64,000 nt of DNA from Betaproteobacteria bacterium (GTDB taxonomy: Bacteria; Pseudomonadota; Gammaproteobacteria; Burkholderiales; CAIKXV01). The translations under genes and the position numbers were made by a program. Within the stretch, counting starts at the first letter, position 1, and each line of letters starts with the position of its first letter. Positions 40,839-48,889 of this stretch are shown here, piece by piece. The DNA is taken from assembly GCA_947458265.1 (NCBI GenBank), contig CANGYF010000011.1, positions 62,001 to 126,000 on the forward strand, in the 5' to 3' direction. The notes under the pieces were generated by a model. The model did no database searches. It was not told the origin of the DNA and saw nothing but the letters and a program-made list of their open reading frames with translations.

Positions 40839-41855
40839 GTGACCCGATACATCCCGTCGTCCGTGGCGCATCCGCGTGCCACAACATTTACCTTCTTCGC
40901 CGCCGCCATGCTCGCCGCGACAGGCCTGGCCGTCGCGCCGCTGGCGTCCGCCCAGCAGGTCGCCGGCGGCAAGACGATCCGCATCGTCGTGCCGTTCCCG
41001 CCCGGTGGCAGCGTCGATGTGATCGCGCGCCTGCTCGCCGCGCGCATGACCGAAATGGCTGGCCAGAACTTCCTGGTCGAGAACCGCTCCGGGGCGACCG
41101 GGGTGATCGGCACCGAATATGTCGCACGGTCGGCACCCGACGGCATGACGCTGCTGCTCAATACGCTGCCGTTCGTGGTCAACGTGCCGCTGATGGGCAA
41201 GGTGCCCTACGACCCGATCCGCGATTTCGCGCCGGTGTCGCTGGTGGCGACCTCCCCGGCGATGCTGGTGGTCCACCCGTCGGTGCCGGCACGCAACCTG
41301 AAGGAGCTGATCGCGCTCGCGAAGGCGAAGCCGGGCCGGATGACCTTCTCGTCGTCGGGCAGCGGATCCAACCCGCACATTCCCGCTGAGTTCATGAAGC
41401 AGCTGACGAAGGCGGACATCGTGCACGTGCCCTACAAGGGCGGCGGTCCGGCACTGACCGCCGTGCTGGGCGGTGAGGTCGACATGAGCTTCATCAGCCT
41501 GGTCGCAGTCCTGCCGCACGTCGAATCGAAGCGCCTGCGTTCGATCGCGGTGACCAGCATCAAGCGCGTGCCGCTGGCACCCGAAGTGCCCACGATGGCC
41601 GAGGCCGGCCTGCCCGGGTTCGAGTTCAGCGGCTGGTTCGTGCTGATGGCACCGGCCAACACGCCCGCGTCCATCGTCAATCCGCTCAACCAGCTGGCGG
41701 TGAAGGCCATGCAGTCGCCCGAGATGCGCGACCGGCTCACCCGGGAAGGCGCCGAAGCCCTCGGCACGCCGCCCGAACAGGTCACCGCACTGCTGAAGAG
41801 CGAACTCGCGCGCTGGACCCGGCTGATCCGCGAGAACAACATCAAGCCTGAGTGA
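40839..41855 (+). CDS. Bug-family periplasmic solute-binding protein
   Basis: A 338-residue exported Bug receptor. The GTG start at 40839 follows CAGGAGG. The signal peptide is long (about 38 residues, ending 'PLASAQQ'), then 'KTIRIVVPFPPGGSVDVIAR' and later 'FSSSGSGSNPHIPAE' and 'HVPYKGGGP', all standard. It is 138 bp downstream of the GntR gene and probably delivers the substrate of the divergent cyclitol-like operon. Its end converges on aroG with a long hairpin between them. Confidence 0.93.
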   Translation: MTRYIPSSVAHPRATTFTFFAAAMLAATGLAVAPLASAQQVAGGKTIRIVVPFPPGGSVDVIARLLAARMTEMAGQNFLVENRSGATGVIGTEYVARSAPDGMTLLLNTLPFVVNVPLMGKVPYDPIRDFAPVSLVATSPAMLVVHPSVPARNLKELIALAKAKPGRMTFSSSGSGSNPHIPAEFMKQLTKADIVHVPYKGGGPALTAVLGGEVDMSFISLVAVLPHVESKRLRSIAVTSIKRVPLAPEVPTMAEAGLPGFEFSGWFVLMAPANTPASIVNPLNQLAVKAMQSPEMRDRLTREGAEALGTPPEQVTALLKSELARWTRLIRENNIKPE

Positions 41856-41870
41856 TGTCACCGGGGCGGG

Positions 41871-41898
41871 CAGTGACCTGGCCACGGCCAGGTCACTG
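41871..41898. terminator. Bidirectional hairpin between convergent genes
   Basis: A perfect 12-bp stem (CAGTGACCTGGC/GCCAGGTCACTG) with loop CACG separates the convergent Bug and aroG genes. Neither strand has a T-run after it, so it may work with Rho or simply protect the 3' ends. Confidence 0.6.
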
Positions 41899-41912
41899 CA
41901 TCCCGGACCGGA

Positions 41913-42989
41913 TCACTGCCCGGTGCAGTTCGCCGCCTTCGAGCGCCGTTCCTTCACCGCGGCAGCCAGCGCATCGAGCACCGGCACGCTGTCTTCCCAG
42001 GCGATGCAGGCATCGGTGATCGACTGGCCGTAGGTCAGCGGCTTTCCGGGCACCAGGTCCTGCCGGCCGGCGACCAGGTGGCTCTCGATCATCACGCCGA
42101 TGATGCGGTCGCTGCCGCCGGCGATCTGGCCGGCGATGTCGTGCGCGACCAGGATCTGGTTCTCGTGCTTCTTGGAACTGTTGCTGTGGCTGGTGTCGAT
42201 CATCAGGCGCTGCGCGAGGCCGGCCTTCGCGAGTTCCACGCATGCGGCGTCAACGCTGGCGGCATCGTAGTTCGGCGCCTTGCCACCGCGCAGGATGATG
42301 TGGCAATCCTCGTTGCCGCTCGTCGAAACGATCGCCGAATGCCCCGCCTTGGTCACCGACAGGAAGTGGTGCGGCCGCTCGGCGGCCTTGATCGCATCGA
42401 CGGCGATCTTCACCGTACCGTCGGTGCCGTTCTTGAAGCCCACCGGGCAGGACAGGCCCGAGGCCAGTTCGCGGTGCGACTGGCTCTCGGTGGTGCGGGC
42501 GCCGATCGCGCCCCAGCTCACCGTGTCGGCGATGTACTGCGGCGTGATCATGTCGAGGAACTCGCAGCCGGCGGGTACGCCGCGCCGGTTGATCTCGAGC
42601 AGCATCTCGCGCGCCACGCGCAGGCCCTGGTTGATCTGGAAGCTGCCATCGAGCTGCGGGTCGTTGATCAGGCCCTTCCAGCCGACGGTCGTGCGCGGCT
42701 TCTCGAAGTAGACGCGCATCACGATCTCGAGTTCACCGGCCAGCCGCTTGCGCTCCGGTGCGAGTCGTTCGACATACTCCAGCGCCGCACGCGGGTCGTG
42801 GATCGAGCACGGCCCGATGATCACCACCAGCCGGTCGTCCATGCCGTGCACGATCCGGTGGATCTTCGCGCGCGTGTCGTACACCAGGTCGGACACCTTG
42901 TCGTCGATCGGGAACTCGCGCACCACGTGCGACGGCGGGGCCAGTTCCTTGATCTCCTTGATGCGGACGTCATCGGTCTTGTGCGGCAT
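41913..42989 (-). CDS. aroG: 3-deoxy-7-phosphoheptulonate (DAHP) synthase, class I
   Basis: A 358-residue class I DAHP synthase (AroG/AroF/AroH type), which makes DAHP from PEP and erythrose-4-phosphate at the head of aromatic amino acid synthesis. 'VVIIGPCSIHDP' near residue 55, 'YFEKPRTTVGWKGLINDP' near 94 and 'DTSHSNSSKKHENQ' near 265 carry metal and substrate residues. The length and motifs match E. coli AroG. The ATG at 42989 has GGAGA upstream. The 176-nt leader encodes a Phe-rich peptide and a terminator, so expression is probably set by charged tRNA-Phe (see the leader entries). Whether the enzyme itself is inhibited by Phe, Tyr or Trp is not evident. Confidence 0.95.
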   Translation of the reverse strand: MPHKTDDVRIKEIKELAPPSHVVREFPIDDKVSDLVYDTRAKIHRIVHGMDDRLVVIIGPCSIHDPRAALEYVERLAPERKRLAGELEIVMRVYFEKPRTTVGWKGLINDPQLDGSFQINQGLRVAREMLLEINRRGVPAGCEFLDMITPQYIADTVSWGAIGARTTESQSHRELASGLSCPVGFKNGTDGTVKIAVDAIKAAERPHHFLSVTKAGHSAIVSTSGNEDCHIILRGGKAPNYDAASVDAACVELAKAGLAQRLMIDTSHSNSSKKHENQILVAHDIAGQIAGGSDRIIGVMIESHLVAGRQDLVPGKPLTYGQSITDACIAWEDSVPVLDALAAAVKERRSKAANCTGQ

Positions 42990-43035
42990 GCTGCTTCTCC
43001 ATCAGGCGGGGTGGATGTCGGCCATCGGCCCGGCG

Positions 43036-43118
43036 AAAAAAAACCGCCAGGCGTTGGCCTGGCGGTCGGTATCGGGTTCGGTATGTTTCAGCAGCGCCGA
43101 TCGATTCCTTCCGCCAGG
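43036..43118 (-). promoter_or_regulatory. Transcription attenuator (antiterminator/terminator) of aroG
   Basis: On the minus strand, a terminator stem of 10 bp (ACCGCCAGGC at 43066-43057, loop CAAC, GCCTGGCGGT at 43052-43043) is followed by a run of eight T (43043-43036). The segment CCTGGCGG also occurs earlier, at 43118-43111, inside the leader-peptide codons. It can pair with the terminator's first arm (CCGCCAGG), forming an alternative antiterminator. A ribosome stalled at the Phe codons would leave it free; one that reaches the stop would mask it. Confidence 0.85.
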
Positions 43119-43165
43119 GGCAGAAAGAAGCCGAAAAAAAACCAGTGGGGCGCGCGCAGGGACAT
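43088..43165 (-). CDS. Phe-rich leader peptide of aroG
   Basis: A 25-codon ORF (ATG 43165, TGA 43088) that is too short for ordinary gene finding. Its core reads 'HWFFFGFFLPLAEG': one Trp codon, then three Phe, Gly and two Phe codons at positions 9-14 (43141-43124). This resembles PheL of E. coli, which also has runs of Phe codons. It lies directly before the attenuator hairpins and the aroG gene, so it probably acts as a sensor of Phe-tRNA supply through ribosome stalling. The Shine-Dalgarno is weak, which is the main doubt. Confidence 0.85.
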   Translation of the reverse strand: MSLRAPHWFFFGFFLPLAEGIDRRC

Positions 43166-43325
43166 GTACGCACTGTATTCGATCCCGGGGGTGTGGCGCA
43201 AGGGGGCGCAGGGGTACGCAACCTGCCGCGCGCGTCAGATCGGCTTGTCGACATCACCCCTGGCGGGCAGGACAAGCAAAAGCAATCCCGGGGGGCGAGG
43301 CGGCCCGGCACGTTAAGCTTGCGCG

Positions 43326-44519
43326 ATGAGCCTCCCGAAATCTGCGCCGGTCGCGCTGCCCTTGCGCAGGCTTGCGAGCCTGCCGCCGCTGTCGCTGTAC
43401 ATCCACCTGCCGTGGTGCCTGCGCAAGTGTCCCTATTGCGACTTCAATTCGCACGAGGTGCGCGGCGACGTGCCCTGGGAGCGGTATGTCGATGCGCTCG
43501 TCGCGGACCTCGAGTCGGTGCTGCCGCTGGTCTGGGGACGCCGGGTGTACACGCTGTTCATCGGCGGCGGTACGCCCAGCCTGTTTCCCGCCGAGTCGAT
43601 CGACCGGCTGCTCGGCGCGGTGCGCGCACGGTTGCCACTGGATGCCTCAGCCGAGGTGACGCTGGAGGCGAACCCCGGCACGTTCGAGCTGGAGAAGTTC
43701 CGGGCCTTCCGCGATGCCGGCATCACCCGGCTGTCGGTCGGCGTGCAGTCGTTCGACACCGCCGCCCTGAAGGCGCTCGGCCGGGTGCACGATGCCGACG
43801 AGGCGAGGGCGGCGGTCGAGGGCGCGCTGGCGCTGTTCGAGCGGGTGAACGTCGACCTGATGTACGCGCTGCCGGGGCAGTCGCCGGAGCAGGCGCTGGC
43901 CGACGTGTCGACCGCCCTCGGGCTGGGGGCGCGCCATGTCTCGGCCTACCAGCTCACGCTCGAGCCCAACACGGTGTTCCACCGCTATCCGCCGGTGCTG
44001 CCGGACGAGGACGGCGCGGAGCTGATCGAGCAGGCGGTGCACGGGCGGCTCGCCGAGGCGGGGCTGGAACGCTACGAGGTGTCCGCGTTCGCAGCGGCGG
44101 GCCACCGTGCACGCCACAACCTGAACTACTGGACCTTCGGCGACTACATCGGCATCGGCGCCGGCGCACATGCCAAGCTGTCGCTGCCCGACCGCATCTT
44201 CCGGCAGGTGCGCCATCGGCAGCCGCAGCGGTTCATCGACACGGCGATCGCCGGCGATGCCGTGTCGGAACAGCATGACGTCGAGTCGTCGCAGATGGGC
44301 TTCGAGTTCATGCTCAATGCGCTGCGCCTGGTCGAAGGCGTTCCGGTGGCGCTGTTCGCCGAGCGCACCGGCCTGCCGATCAACGCGATCGGACCGGCCC
44401 TGGATGCCGCCGAGGCGCGCGGGCTGCTGCAGCGCGACCACCTGGCGATGCGACCCACTGCGCTGGGACTGCGCTACCTCAACGACCTGGTGTCCCTCTT
44501 CCTGCCCGACTCCGAATGA
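43326..44519 (+). CDS. hemW: Radical SAM heme chaperone HemW
   Basis: A 397-residue radical SAM protein. The cluster motif is 'CLRKCPYCDF' with Cys31, Cys35 and Cys38. 'FIGGGTPSLF' near residue 80, 'VTLEANPGTFE' near 109 and 'RLSVGVQSFD' near 139 define the HemN/HemW family. It has the shorter HemW form without the HemN N-terminal Cys-rich extension, so it is a heme chaperone rather than coproporphyrinogen oxidase. The ATG at 43326 lies in the region divergent from aroG. Confidence 0.93.
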   Translation: MSLPKSAPVALPLRRLASLPPLSLYIHLPWCLRKCPYCDFNSHEVRGDVPWERYVDALVADLESVLPLVWGRRVYTLFIGGGTPSLFPAESIDRLLGAVRARLPLDASAEVTLEANPGTFELEKFRAFRDAGITRLSVGVQSFDTAALKALGRVHDADEARAAVEGALALFERVNVDLMYALPGQSPEQALADVSTALGLGARHVSAYQLTLEPNTVFHRYPPVLPDEDGAELIEQAVHGRLAEAGLERYEVSAFAAAGHRARHNLNYWTFGDYIGIGAGAHAKLSLPDRIFRQVRHRQPQRFIDTAIAGDAVSEQHDVESSQMGFEFMLNALRLVEGVPVALFAERTGLPINAIGPALDAAEARGLLQRDHLAMRPTALGLRYLNDLVSLFLPDSE

Positions 44520-44624
44520 CCCTGGCAATCGCCGACCCGGCTGGCGCTCACCGGCGGGCGTGCCGCGTCGATCGCGCGTTGACCGGTTAGACTCCATCCA
44601 CGATCACCCCAAATGGAGGAAAAG

Positions 44625-45263
44625 ATGATCTACGAAGTGCGGACCTACGATATCAAGGGCGGCTCGCAGGCCGAAGTCGAGCGGCGATTCGGGGAAGCCT
44701 ACGAGAAGCGGAAGAAGTTTTCGGAACTGGCTGCGTTCTTCCACACCGAGATCGGGCCGCTGAACCAGATCATCCACATCTGGCCTTACGCGGACATGGA
44801 AGAGCGTGCCAAGGTGCGTGCGGCGGCGATCGCCGACAAGACCTGGCCGCCGGACATCAAGGACTTCATCGTCGCGCAGCGCTCCGAGATCTTCATCCCG
44901 TTCGCGTTCTCGCCGCCGATCAAGCCGGGCAAGTACGGTCCGATCTTCGAGATGCGCACCTACACCTACCCGTCGGGCAAGCTGCCGCTGCTGATGGACA
45001 ACTGGGAAAAGGCCATCCCTGAGCGCAGCACGCTGTCGCCATGCCTCGCCATGTGGTACTCCGACCTGGGTGCGCTGAACAAGTTCATGCACATCTGGCC
45101 GTACGCGTCGATGAACGAGCGGATGGAGACGCGCGCGAAGGCTGTCGCAGGCGGCTCGTGGCCTCCCAGCGCGAAGGCGAAGAAGGACGGCCGGGAAGCC
45201 CTGAACTACGTGGCGCAGGAAAACAAGATCGTGATGCCGGCAGCGTTCTCGCCGGTGCAGTGA
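44625..45263 (+). CDS. NIPSNAP-family protein
   Basis: A 212-residue protein with two tandem NIPSNAP (dimeric alpha/beta barrel) units. 'IYEVRTYDIKGGSQAEV' and 'HIWPYADMEERAKVRAAA' form the first. 'IFEMRTYTYPSGKLPLL' and 'HIWPYASMNERMETRAKA' form the second, so the domain is duplicated within one chain. Function is unknown; the fold often dimerises and binds small ligands. The ATG at 44625 follows GGAGGA at 44615-44620. Confidence 0.9.
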   Translation: MIYEVRTYDIKGGSQAEVERRFGEAYEKRKKFSELAAFFHTEIGPLNQIIHIWPYADMEERAKVRAAAIADKTWPPDIKDFIVAQRSEIFIPFAFSPPIKPGKYGPIFEMRTYTYPSGKLPLLMDNWEKAIPERSTLSPCLAMWYSDLGALNKFMHIWPYASMNERMETRAKAVAGGSWPPSAKAKKDGREALNYVAQENKIVMPAAFSPVQ

Positions 45264-45282
45264 CCTGCATGCGTTGAAATCG

Positions 45283-45333
45283 GCCGGCCGGTAACGGCCG
45301 GCTGCGACAGACGGCGGCATTCAGCCCGCCGTC
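45283..45333. terminator. Two hairpins between convergent genes
   Basis: GCCGGCC/GGCCGGC (45283-45302) and GACGGCGG/CCGCCGTC (45310-45333) lie between the convergent NIPSNAP and trmB genes. Neither is followed by a T-run, so they are weak terminator candidates. Confidence 0.45.
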
Positions 45334-45347
45334 CGTCCGCCGTACCC

Positions 45348-46082
45348 TCAGCGGCGCCGGAACACCAGGTCGAACACCGCGTGGCCGAGCCGCACGCCGC
45401 GCTGCTCGAAGCGTGTCAATGGGCGGTAGTCGGGCCTGGGCGCGTAGCGTTCGGCCGTGTTCTCCAGCAGCGGCTCGGCCTCCAGTACCGCCAGGATCTG
45501 CACTGCGTACTCTTCCCAGTCGGTTGCCACGTGCAGGTAGCCGCCGGGCGCGATGCGTGTCGCCAGCAGCGAGACGAACGGCGCCTGCAGCAGCCGCCGC
45601 TTGTGGTGGCGCTTCTTGTGCCACGGATCGGGGAAGAACACGTGCACGCCGGCCAGGCTGTCCGGCGCGATCATGTGGCGCACCACTTCCACCGCGTCAT
45701 GCTGGACGATGCGCACGTTCGACAGCGCGGCACGCCCGATCTTGTCGAGCAGGCTGCCCACGCCGGGGTTGTGCACTTCGAGGCCAAGGTAGTCGTTGCC
45801 GGGATGCGCAGCCGCGATCTGCGCTGTTCCCTCGCCCATCCCGAAACCGATCTCGACGATCAGCGGTGCGCGGCGTCCGAAGGCGGCAACCGGATCCAGC
45901 AGGGTGGGCGAATAGGGAATGCCGAACGCCGGCAGCAGCGCATCGTAGGCGCGCTGCTGGGCCTGGGTGATCCGTCCCTGGCGCAACACGAAGCTGCGGA
46001 TGGGACGCTGGCGCAGCGCGGCGTCCTCCTCCGGCGATGCGTCCGCAGCTTCGGCCGGACCATCGATCAAACCATTGCTCAA
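45348..46082 (-). CDS. trmB: tRNA (guanine-N7-)-methyltransferase
   Basis: A 244-residue TrmB: '[18 protein letters not shown]' near the start, the SAM motif '[20 protein letters not shown]' near residue 77, and '[16 protein letters not shown]' near 150 with the catalytic and tRNA-binding residues. It methylates G46 of tRNAs. No ATG lies at the start; the best choices are a TTG at 46082 overlapping the thiG stop (TTGA) or a TTG at 46070. Coupling to thiG is probable. Confidence 0.9.
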   Translation of the reverse strand: MSNGLIDGPAEAADASPEEDAALRQRPIRSFVLRQGRITQAQQRAYDALLPAFGIPYSPTLLDPVAAFGRRAPLIVEIGFGMGEGTAQIAAAHPGNDYLGLEVHNPGVGSLLDKIGRAALSNVRIVQHDAVEVVRHMIAPDSLAGVHVFFPDPWHKKRHHKRRLLQAPFVSLLATRIAPGGYLHVATDWEEYAVQILAVLEAEPLLENTAERYAPRPDYRPLTRFEQRGVRLGHAVFDLVFRRR

Positions 46083-46891
46083 GCCGGCTTGCCCGCAGTG
46101 ATCAGGCCGGCGGTCGGCGAACTGGGCGTCGCGCTGTAGAGCTTCTTCGGCATCCGGCCGGCGAGGAAGGCCTCGCGACCGGCCTCGACCGCCTTGCGCA
46201 TCGCCGAGGCCATCAGCACCGGCTGCTGCGCGGCGGCGATGGCGGTGTTCATCAGCACGCCGTCGCAGCCGAGCTCCATCGCGATCGCTGCGTCCGATGC
46301 GGTGCCGACGCCGGCATCGACGATCACCGGCACCTTCGCATTGCCGATGATGATCTGCAGGTTCCACGGGTTCAGGATGCCCATGCCGGAGCCGATCAGG
46401 CTGGCCAGCGGCATCACCGCCACGCAGCCGATCTCTTCCAACTGCTTCGCCATGATCGGGTCGTCGCTGCAGTAGACCATCACGTCGAAGCCGTCGCGCA
46501 CCAGCGTCTCGGCGGCGCGCAGGGTCTCCGCCATGTTCGGGTAGAGCGTATGCGGGTCGCCCAGCACCTCTAGCTTGCACAGGGAATGCCCGTCGAGCAG
46601 TTCCCGCCCCAGCCGCAGCGTGCGCACTGCATCGTCGGCGGTATAGCAGCCGGCGCTGTTTGGCAGCATGGTGAAGCGCGACGGTGGCAGCGCATCGAGC
46701 AGGCTCGGCTCGCCCTGGTTCTGGCCGATGTTCGTGCGGCGGATCGCGACGGTGACGATCTCTGCACCGCTGGCTTCGATCGCCAGCCGCGTCTCGTCGA
46801 AATCACGGTACTTGCCGGTGCCTACGAGCAGGCGCGACTGGAAGGTGCGCTGGCCGATCCGCAGGGGTGTGGCTGCTGGCTGGGTGGACAT
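46079..46891 (-). CDS. thiG: Thiazole synthase ThiG
   Basis: A 270-residue TIM-barrel enzyme that forms the thiazole ring of thiamine from deoxyxylulose phosphate, dehydroglycine and the ThiS thiocarboxylate. The Schiff-base Lys is Lys106 in 'CKLEVLGD'. 'VGTGKYRDF', 'RRTNIGQNQ' and '[21 protein letters not shown]' are the standard motifs. It lies downstream of thiS (48 bp) and overlaps the start of trmB. Confidence 0.96.
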   Translation of the reverse strand: MSTQPAATPLRIGQRTFQSRLLVGTGKYRDFDETRLAIEASGAEIVTVAIRRTNIGQNQGEPSLLDALPPSRFTMLPNSAGCYTADDAVRTLRLGRELLDGHSLCKLEVLGDPHTLYPNMAETLRAAETLVRDGFDVMVYCSDDPIMAKQLEEIGCVAVMPLASLIGSGMGILNPWNLQIIIGNAKVPVIVDAGVGTASDAAIAMELGCDGVLMNTAIAAAQQPVLMASAMRKAVEAGREAFLAGRMPKKLYSATPSSPTAGLITAGKPA

Positions 46892-46939
46892 GTTGGGGCT
46901 CCGGAGGGGACGGCGCGAGGGGCGCCGGGTGTTCTGGGT

Positions 46940-47176
46940 TCAGCCGCCGCCGACGGCGACGACGATCTCGACGGTGTCTGCATCGGCCAGTGCGGTGTCC
47001 GCGAGCCGGCTGCGCGGCACGATCTCGCCGTTGCGTTCGAGCGCGATCCGGCGTCCGCCGAGGGCGAGCGCCTCGACCAGGCCGGCGCAGGTGAGCGGGG
47101 CGGGAAAGCTCCGGCGTTCACCGTTCACGGTCAGGCAGATCAGGGTGGCCGGTGTATCCGGATGGGAATGATTCAT
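46940..47176 (-). CDS. thiS: Sulfur carrier protein ThiS
   Basis: A 78-residue ubiquitin-like sulfur carrier ending with the required Gly-Gly ('VAVGGG'). 'LTVNGERRSFPAP' and 'LALGGRRIALERNGEIVPRS' match the family. A 14-residue extension at the N-terminus, compared with E. coli ThiS (66 residues), may mean a later start (GTG at 'VNGERR'). It supplies sulfur to ThiG. No TPP riboswitch is seen upstream. Confidence 0.92.
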   Translation of the reverse strand: MNHSHPDTPATLICLTVNGERRSFPAPLTCAGLVEALALGGRRIALERNGEIVPRSRLADTALADADTVEIVVAVGGG

Positions 47177-47269
47177 GGCGCCATTTTATCGCCGGCGGGC
47201 CGGCAGCGCGTCGGCAGCATCGGGTGGCGAACCCGGCGGGCCCAAACCGCAGTAAAATCAGCTGCGCAG

Positions 47270-47343
47270 GCGGGTGTAGTTCAATGGTAGAACGAAAGCT
47301 TCCCAAGCTCTAGACGTGGGTTCGATTCCCATCACCCGCTCCA
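47270..47343 (+). tRNA. tRNA-Gly (anticodon CCC)
   Basis: The 74-nt sequence, with CCA encoded, folds as a tRNA: acceptor stem GCGGGTG/CACCCGC, D-loop 'AGTTCAATGGTAGAAC', anticodon loop TTCCCAA and T-arm 'GTGGGTTCGATTCCCAT'. The anticodon CCC reads GGG. The anticodon stem is AAAGC/GCTCT, which leaves an A-C mismatch at the second pair; E. coli has AGAGC/GCTCT there. Confidence 0.95.
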
Positions 47344-47533
47344 GCCTGCCGATGCCGATGCAGCAGGGTCGTGCCCCGGGTGCGACGATGGCCTCCGCCA
47401 CGCTCTGTCGCCGGTTGCCCTGCACCGAAGGATGCATCAGCTCGCGGCTCAGCCAGCCATCGCGCGTCACGCAGGGCTCGATCCTTGCGTAGCTGGAGCG
47501 GATCGGTTCTTCCAGCGGGTCGTTCAGCAGCAT
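47344..47533 (-). pseudogene. Truncated, frameshifted cupin gene remnant abutting tRNA-Gly
   Basis: On the minus strand the frame from ATG 47533 reads 'LLNDPLEEPIRSSYARIEP', then 'RDGWLSRELMHPSVQGNRRQ' and 'SVAEAIVAPGA'. This resembles the N-terminus of small cupins whose next residues are usually a 'LLHRHRQTEE'-type metal motif. The motif 'LLHRHRQ' is indeed present, but in the next frame (47346-47366), after a one-base shift in the G/C run near 47374-47380. The gene then stops exactly at the 3' end of tRNA-Gly (47343); the rest of the barrel is missing. The apparent continuation into tRNA antisense is an artefact. Confidence 0.65.
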
Positions 47534-47683
47534 CGGGGGCCAGTGGAACGCCGGGCGGCGTCGATGTTGCCGCGGCCGCGTCCAGTGCTCCGGATAGAAT
47601 CGGATCGTTCCCTCCACCTGCCGAGCGCCAACGATGCCGGCTTCGCCCATGCCTGCAAACCGGTCGCAGCCCTGGACCGGCCG

Positions 47684-48889
47684 ATGAAGCGCGCCAGCCC
47701 GCAGAAGGTCGCCTGCAGCTTCGCCGCACGGCTGGTCGACTGGCAGCGCATCGCCGGCCGCAGCGGACTGCCCTGGCAGGGCACGCGGGACCCATACCGG
47801 ATCTGGCTGTCCGAGATCATGCTGCAGCAGACGCAGGTGTCCACGGTGATCCCCTACTACCTGCGCTTCCTGGAGCGGTTCCCCGACGTCCAGGCGCTTG
47901 CCGCTGCGCCGCTCGATGACGTGCTCGCTGCGTGGAGCGGGCTCGGCTACTACTCGCGTGCGCGCTGCCTGCATCGTGCCGCCTGCCAGGTGGTGGATGA
48001 GCACAGCGGCATTTTCCCGCGCGAGTTCGCCGCGGTGCTTGCGCTGCCCGGCATCGGGCGTTCGACTGCGGGCGCGATCTGCGCATTCGCGTTCGGCCAG
48101 CGGCATGCCATCCTCGATGGCAACGTCAAGCGGGTGCTCGCGCGCCACGCCGGCATCGAAGGCTGGGCCGGCGATCCGCCGGTGCTGGCTGCGCTGTGGG
48201 CGGAATCGGTCGCGCGCCTGCCGCCTGCGGTGGACGAGGCCGACGCGCCGGGGGTGGACGATCGCGGCGCGCCGGCGGTGGACGAGACCGACGCGCCGGA
48301 CGCAGCCGGTGCCGGGCAGACGGAGATCGGTACCTATACGCAGGCGCTGATGGACCTCGGAGCCGGACCGTGCGCGCGCAGCCGGCCGCGCTGTGGCGAC
48401 TGCCCGGTGTCCACCGACTGCGTCGCCCGGCTGTCCGGCCGGATCGAGGCGATTCCGGCACCGCGGCCGCGGCGCGAGATGCCGCACCGGGCGAGCGCGG
48501 TGTGGCTGCTGCTCGACAGCGAGCGCGGCGTGCTGCTCGAACGGCGGCCTCCCAGCGGCATCTGGGGCGGGCTGTGGAGTCTGCCGCAGGCGATCGATGC
48601 GCAGGTCGAGGCAAGCATCCGTGCGAGCGACGGTGCACTGCAGGCACTGGCGCCGATCGAGCATGCGTTCACGCATTTCCGCCTGCGCATCGAGCCGCTG
48701 CTGGTGCGCATGCACCGGGTGCAGGACGCCGGCGCCGCTCTGCAGGCGCATGATGGCGAGTCCGGCCGTCGCTGGGTTGCGCTCGAGCAGCTGGAGTCGG
48801 TTGCGCTGCCGGCACCGGTCAGGACCCTGCTTGAGACCTTGCGCAACGGCGGAGCCGGGCTGCAGCCTCGCTTGCCCGGCCTTTCGTGA
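47684..48889 (+). CDS. mutY: A/G-specific adenine glycosylase MutY with repeat linker
   Basis: A 401-residue MutY that removes A opposite 8-oxoG. Glu44 in 'SEIMLQQTQV' and Asp145 in 'ILDGNVKRVL' are the catalytic pair, 'LPGIGRSTAGAI' (121-132) is the helix-hairpin-helix, and Cys230, Cys237, Cys240 and Cys246 bind the 4Fe-4S cluster (C-X6-C-X2-C-X5-C). The Nudix-like C-terminal domain follows. Odd is a segment at residues 183-206 made of three 8-residue units (VDEADAPG-like) encoded by a 24-bp tandem repeat, between the HhH and the cluster. The start is ATG 47684; the ORF upstream covers the spacer without coding character. Confidence 0.93.
   Translation: MKRASPQKVACSFAARLVDWQRIAGRSGLPWQGTRDPYRIWLSEIMLQQTQVSTVIPYYLRFLERFPDVQALAAAPLDDVLAAWSGLGYYSRARCLHRAACQVVDEHSGIFPREFAAVLALPGIGRSTAGAICAFAFGQRHAILDGNVKRVLARHAGIEGWAGDPPVLAALWAESVARLPPAVDEADAPGVDDRGAPAVDETDAPDAAGAGQTEIGTYTQALMDLGAGPCARSRPRCGDCPVSTDCVARLSGRIEAIPAPRPRREMPHRASAVWLLLDSERGVLLERRPPSGIWGGLWSLPQAIDAQVEASIRASDGALQALAPIEHAFTHFRLRIEPLLVRMHRVQDAGAALQAHDGESGRRWVALEQLESVALPAPVRTLLETLRNGGAGLQPRLPGLS
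48230..48301 (+). repeat. 24-bp in-frame tandem repeat within mutY
   Basis: Three 24-bp units (48230-48253, 48254-48277, 48278-48301), each starting GTGGACGA and containing GCGCCG, encode VDEADAPG, VDDRGAPA and VDETDAPD. Unit length keeps the frame, so copy number could change without breaking mutY. Confidence 0.9.

Noticed and set aside
47177-47269. TPP riboswitch upstream of thiS
   Set aside because: No CUGAGA or ACCUGAUC-type core in the short spacer.
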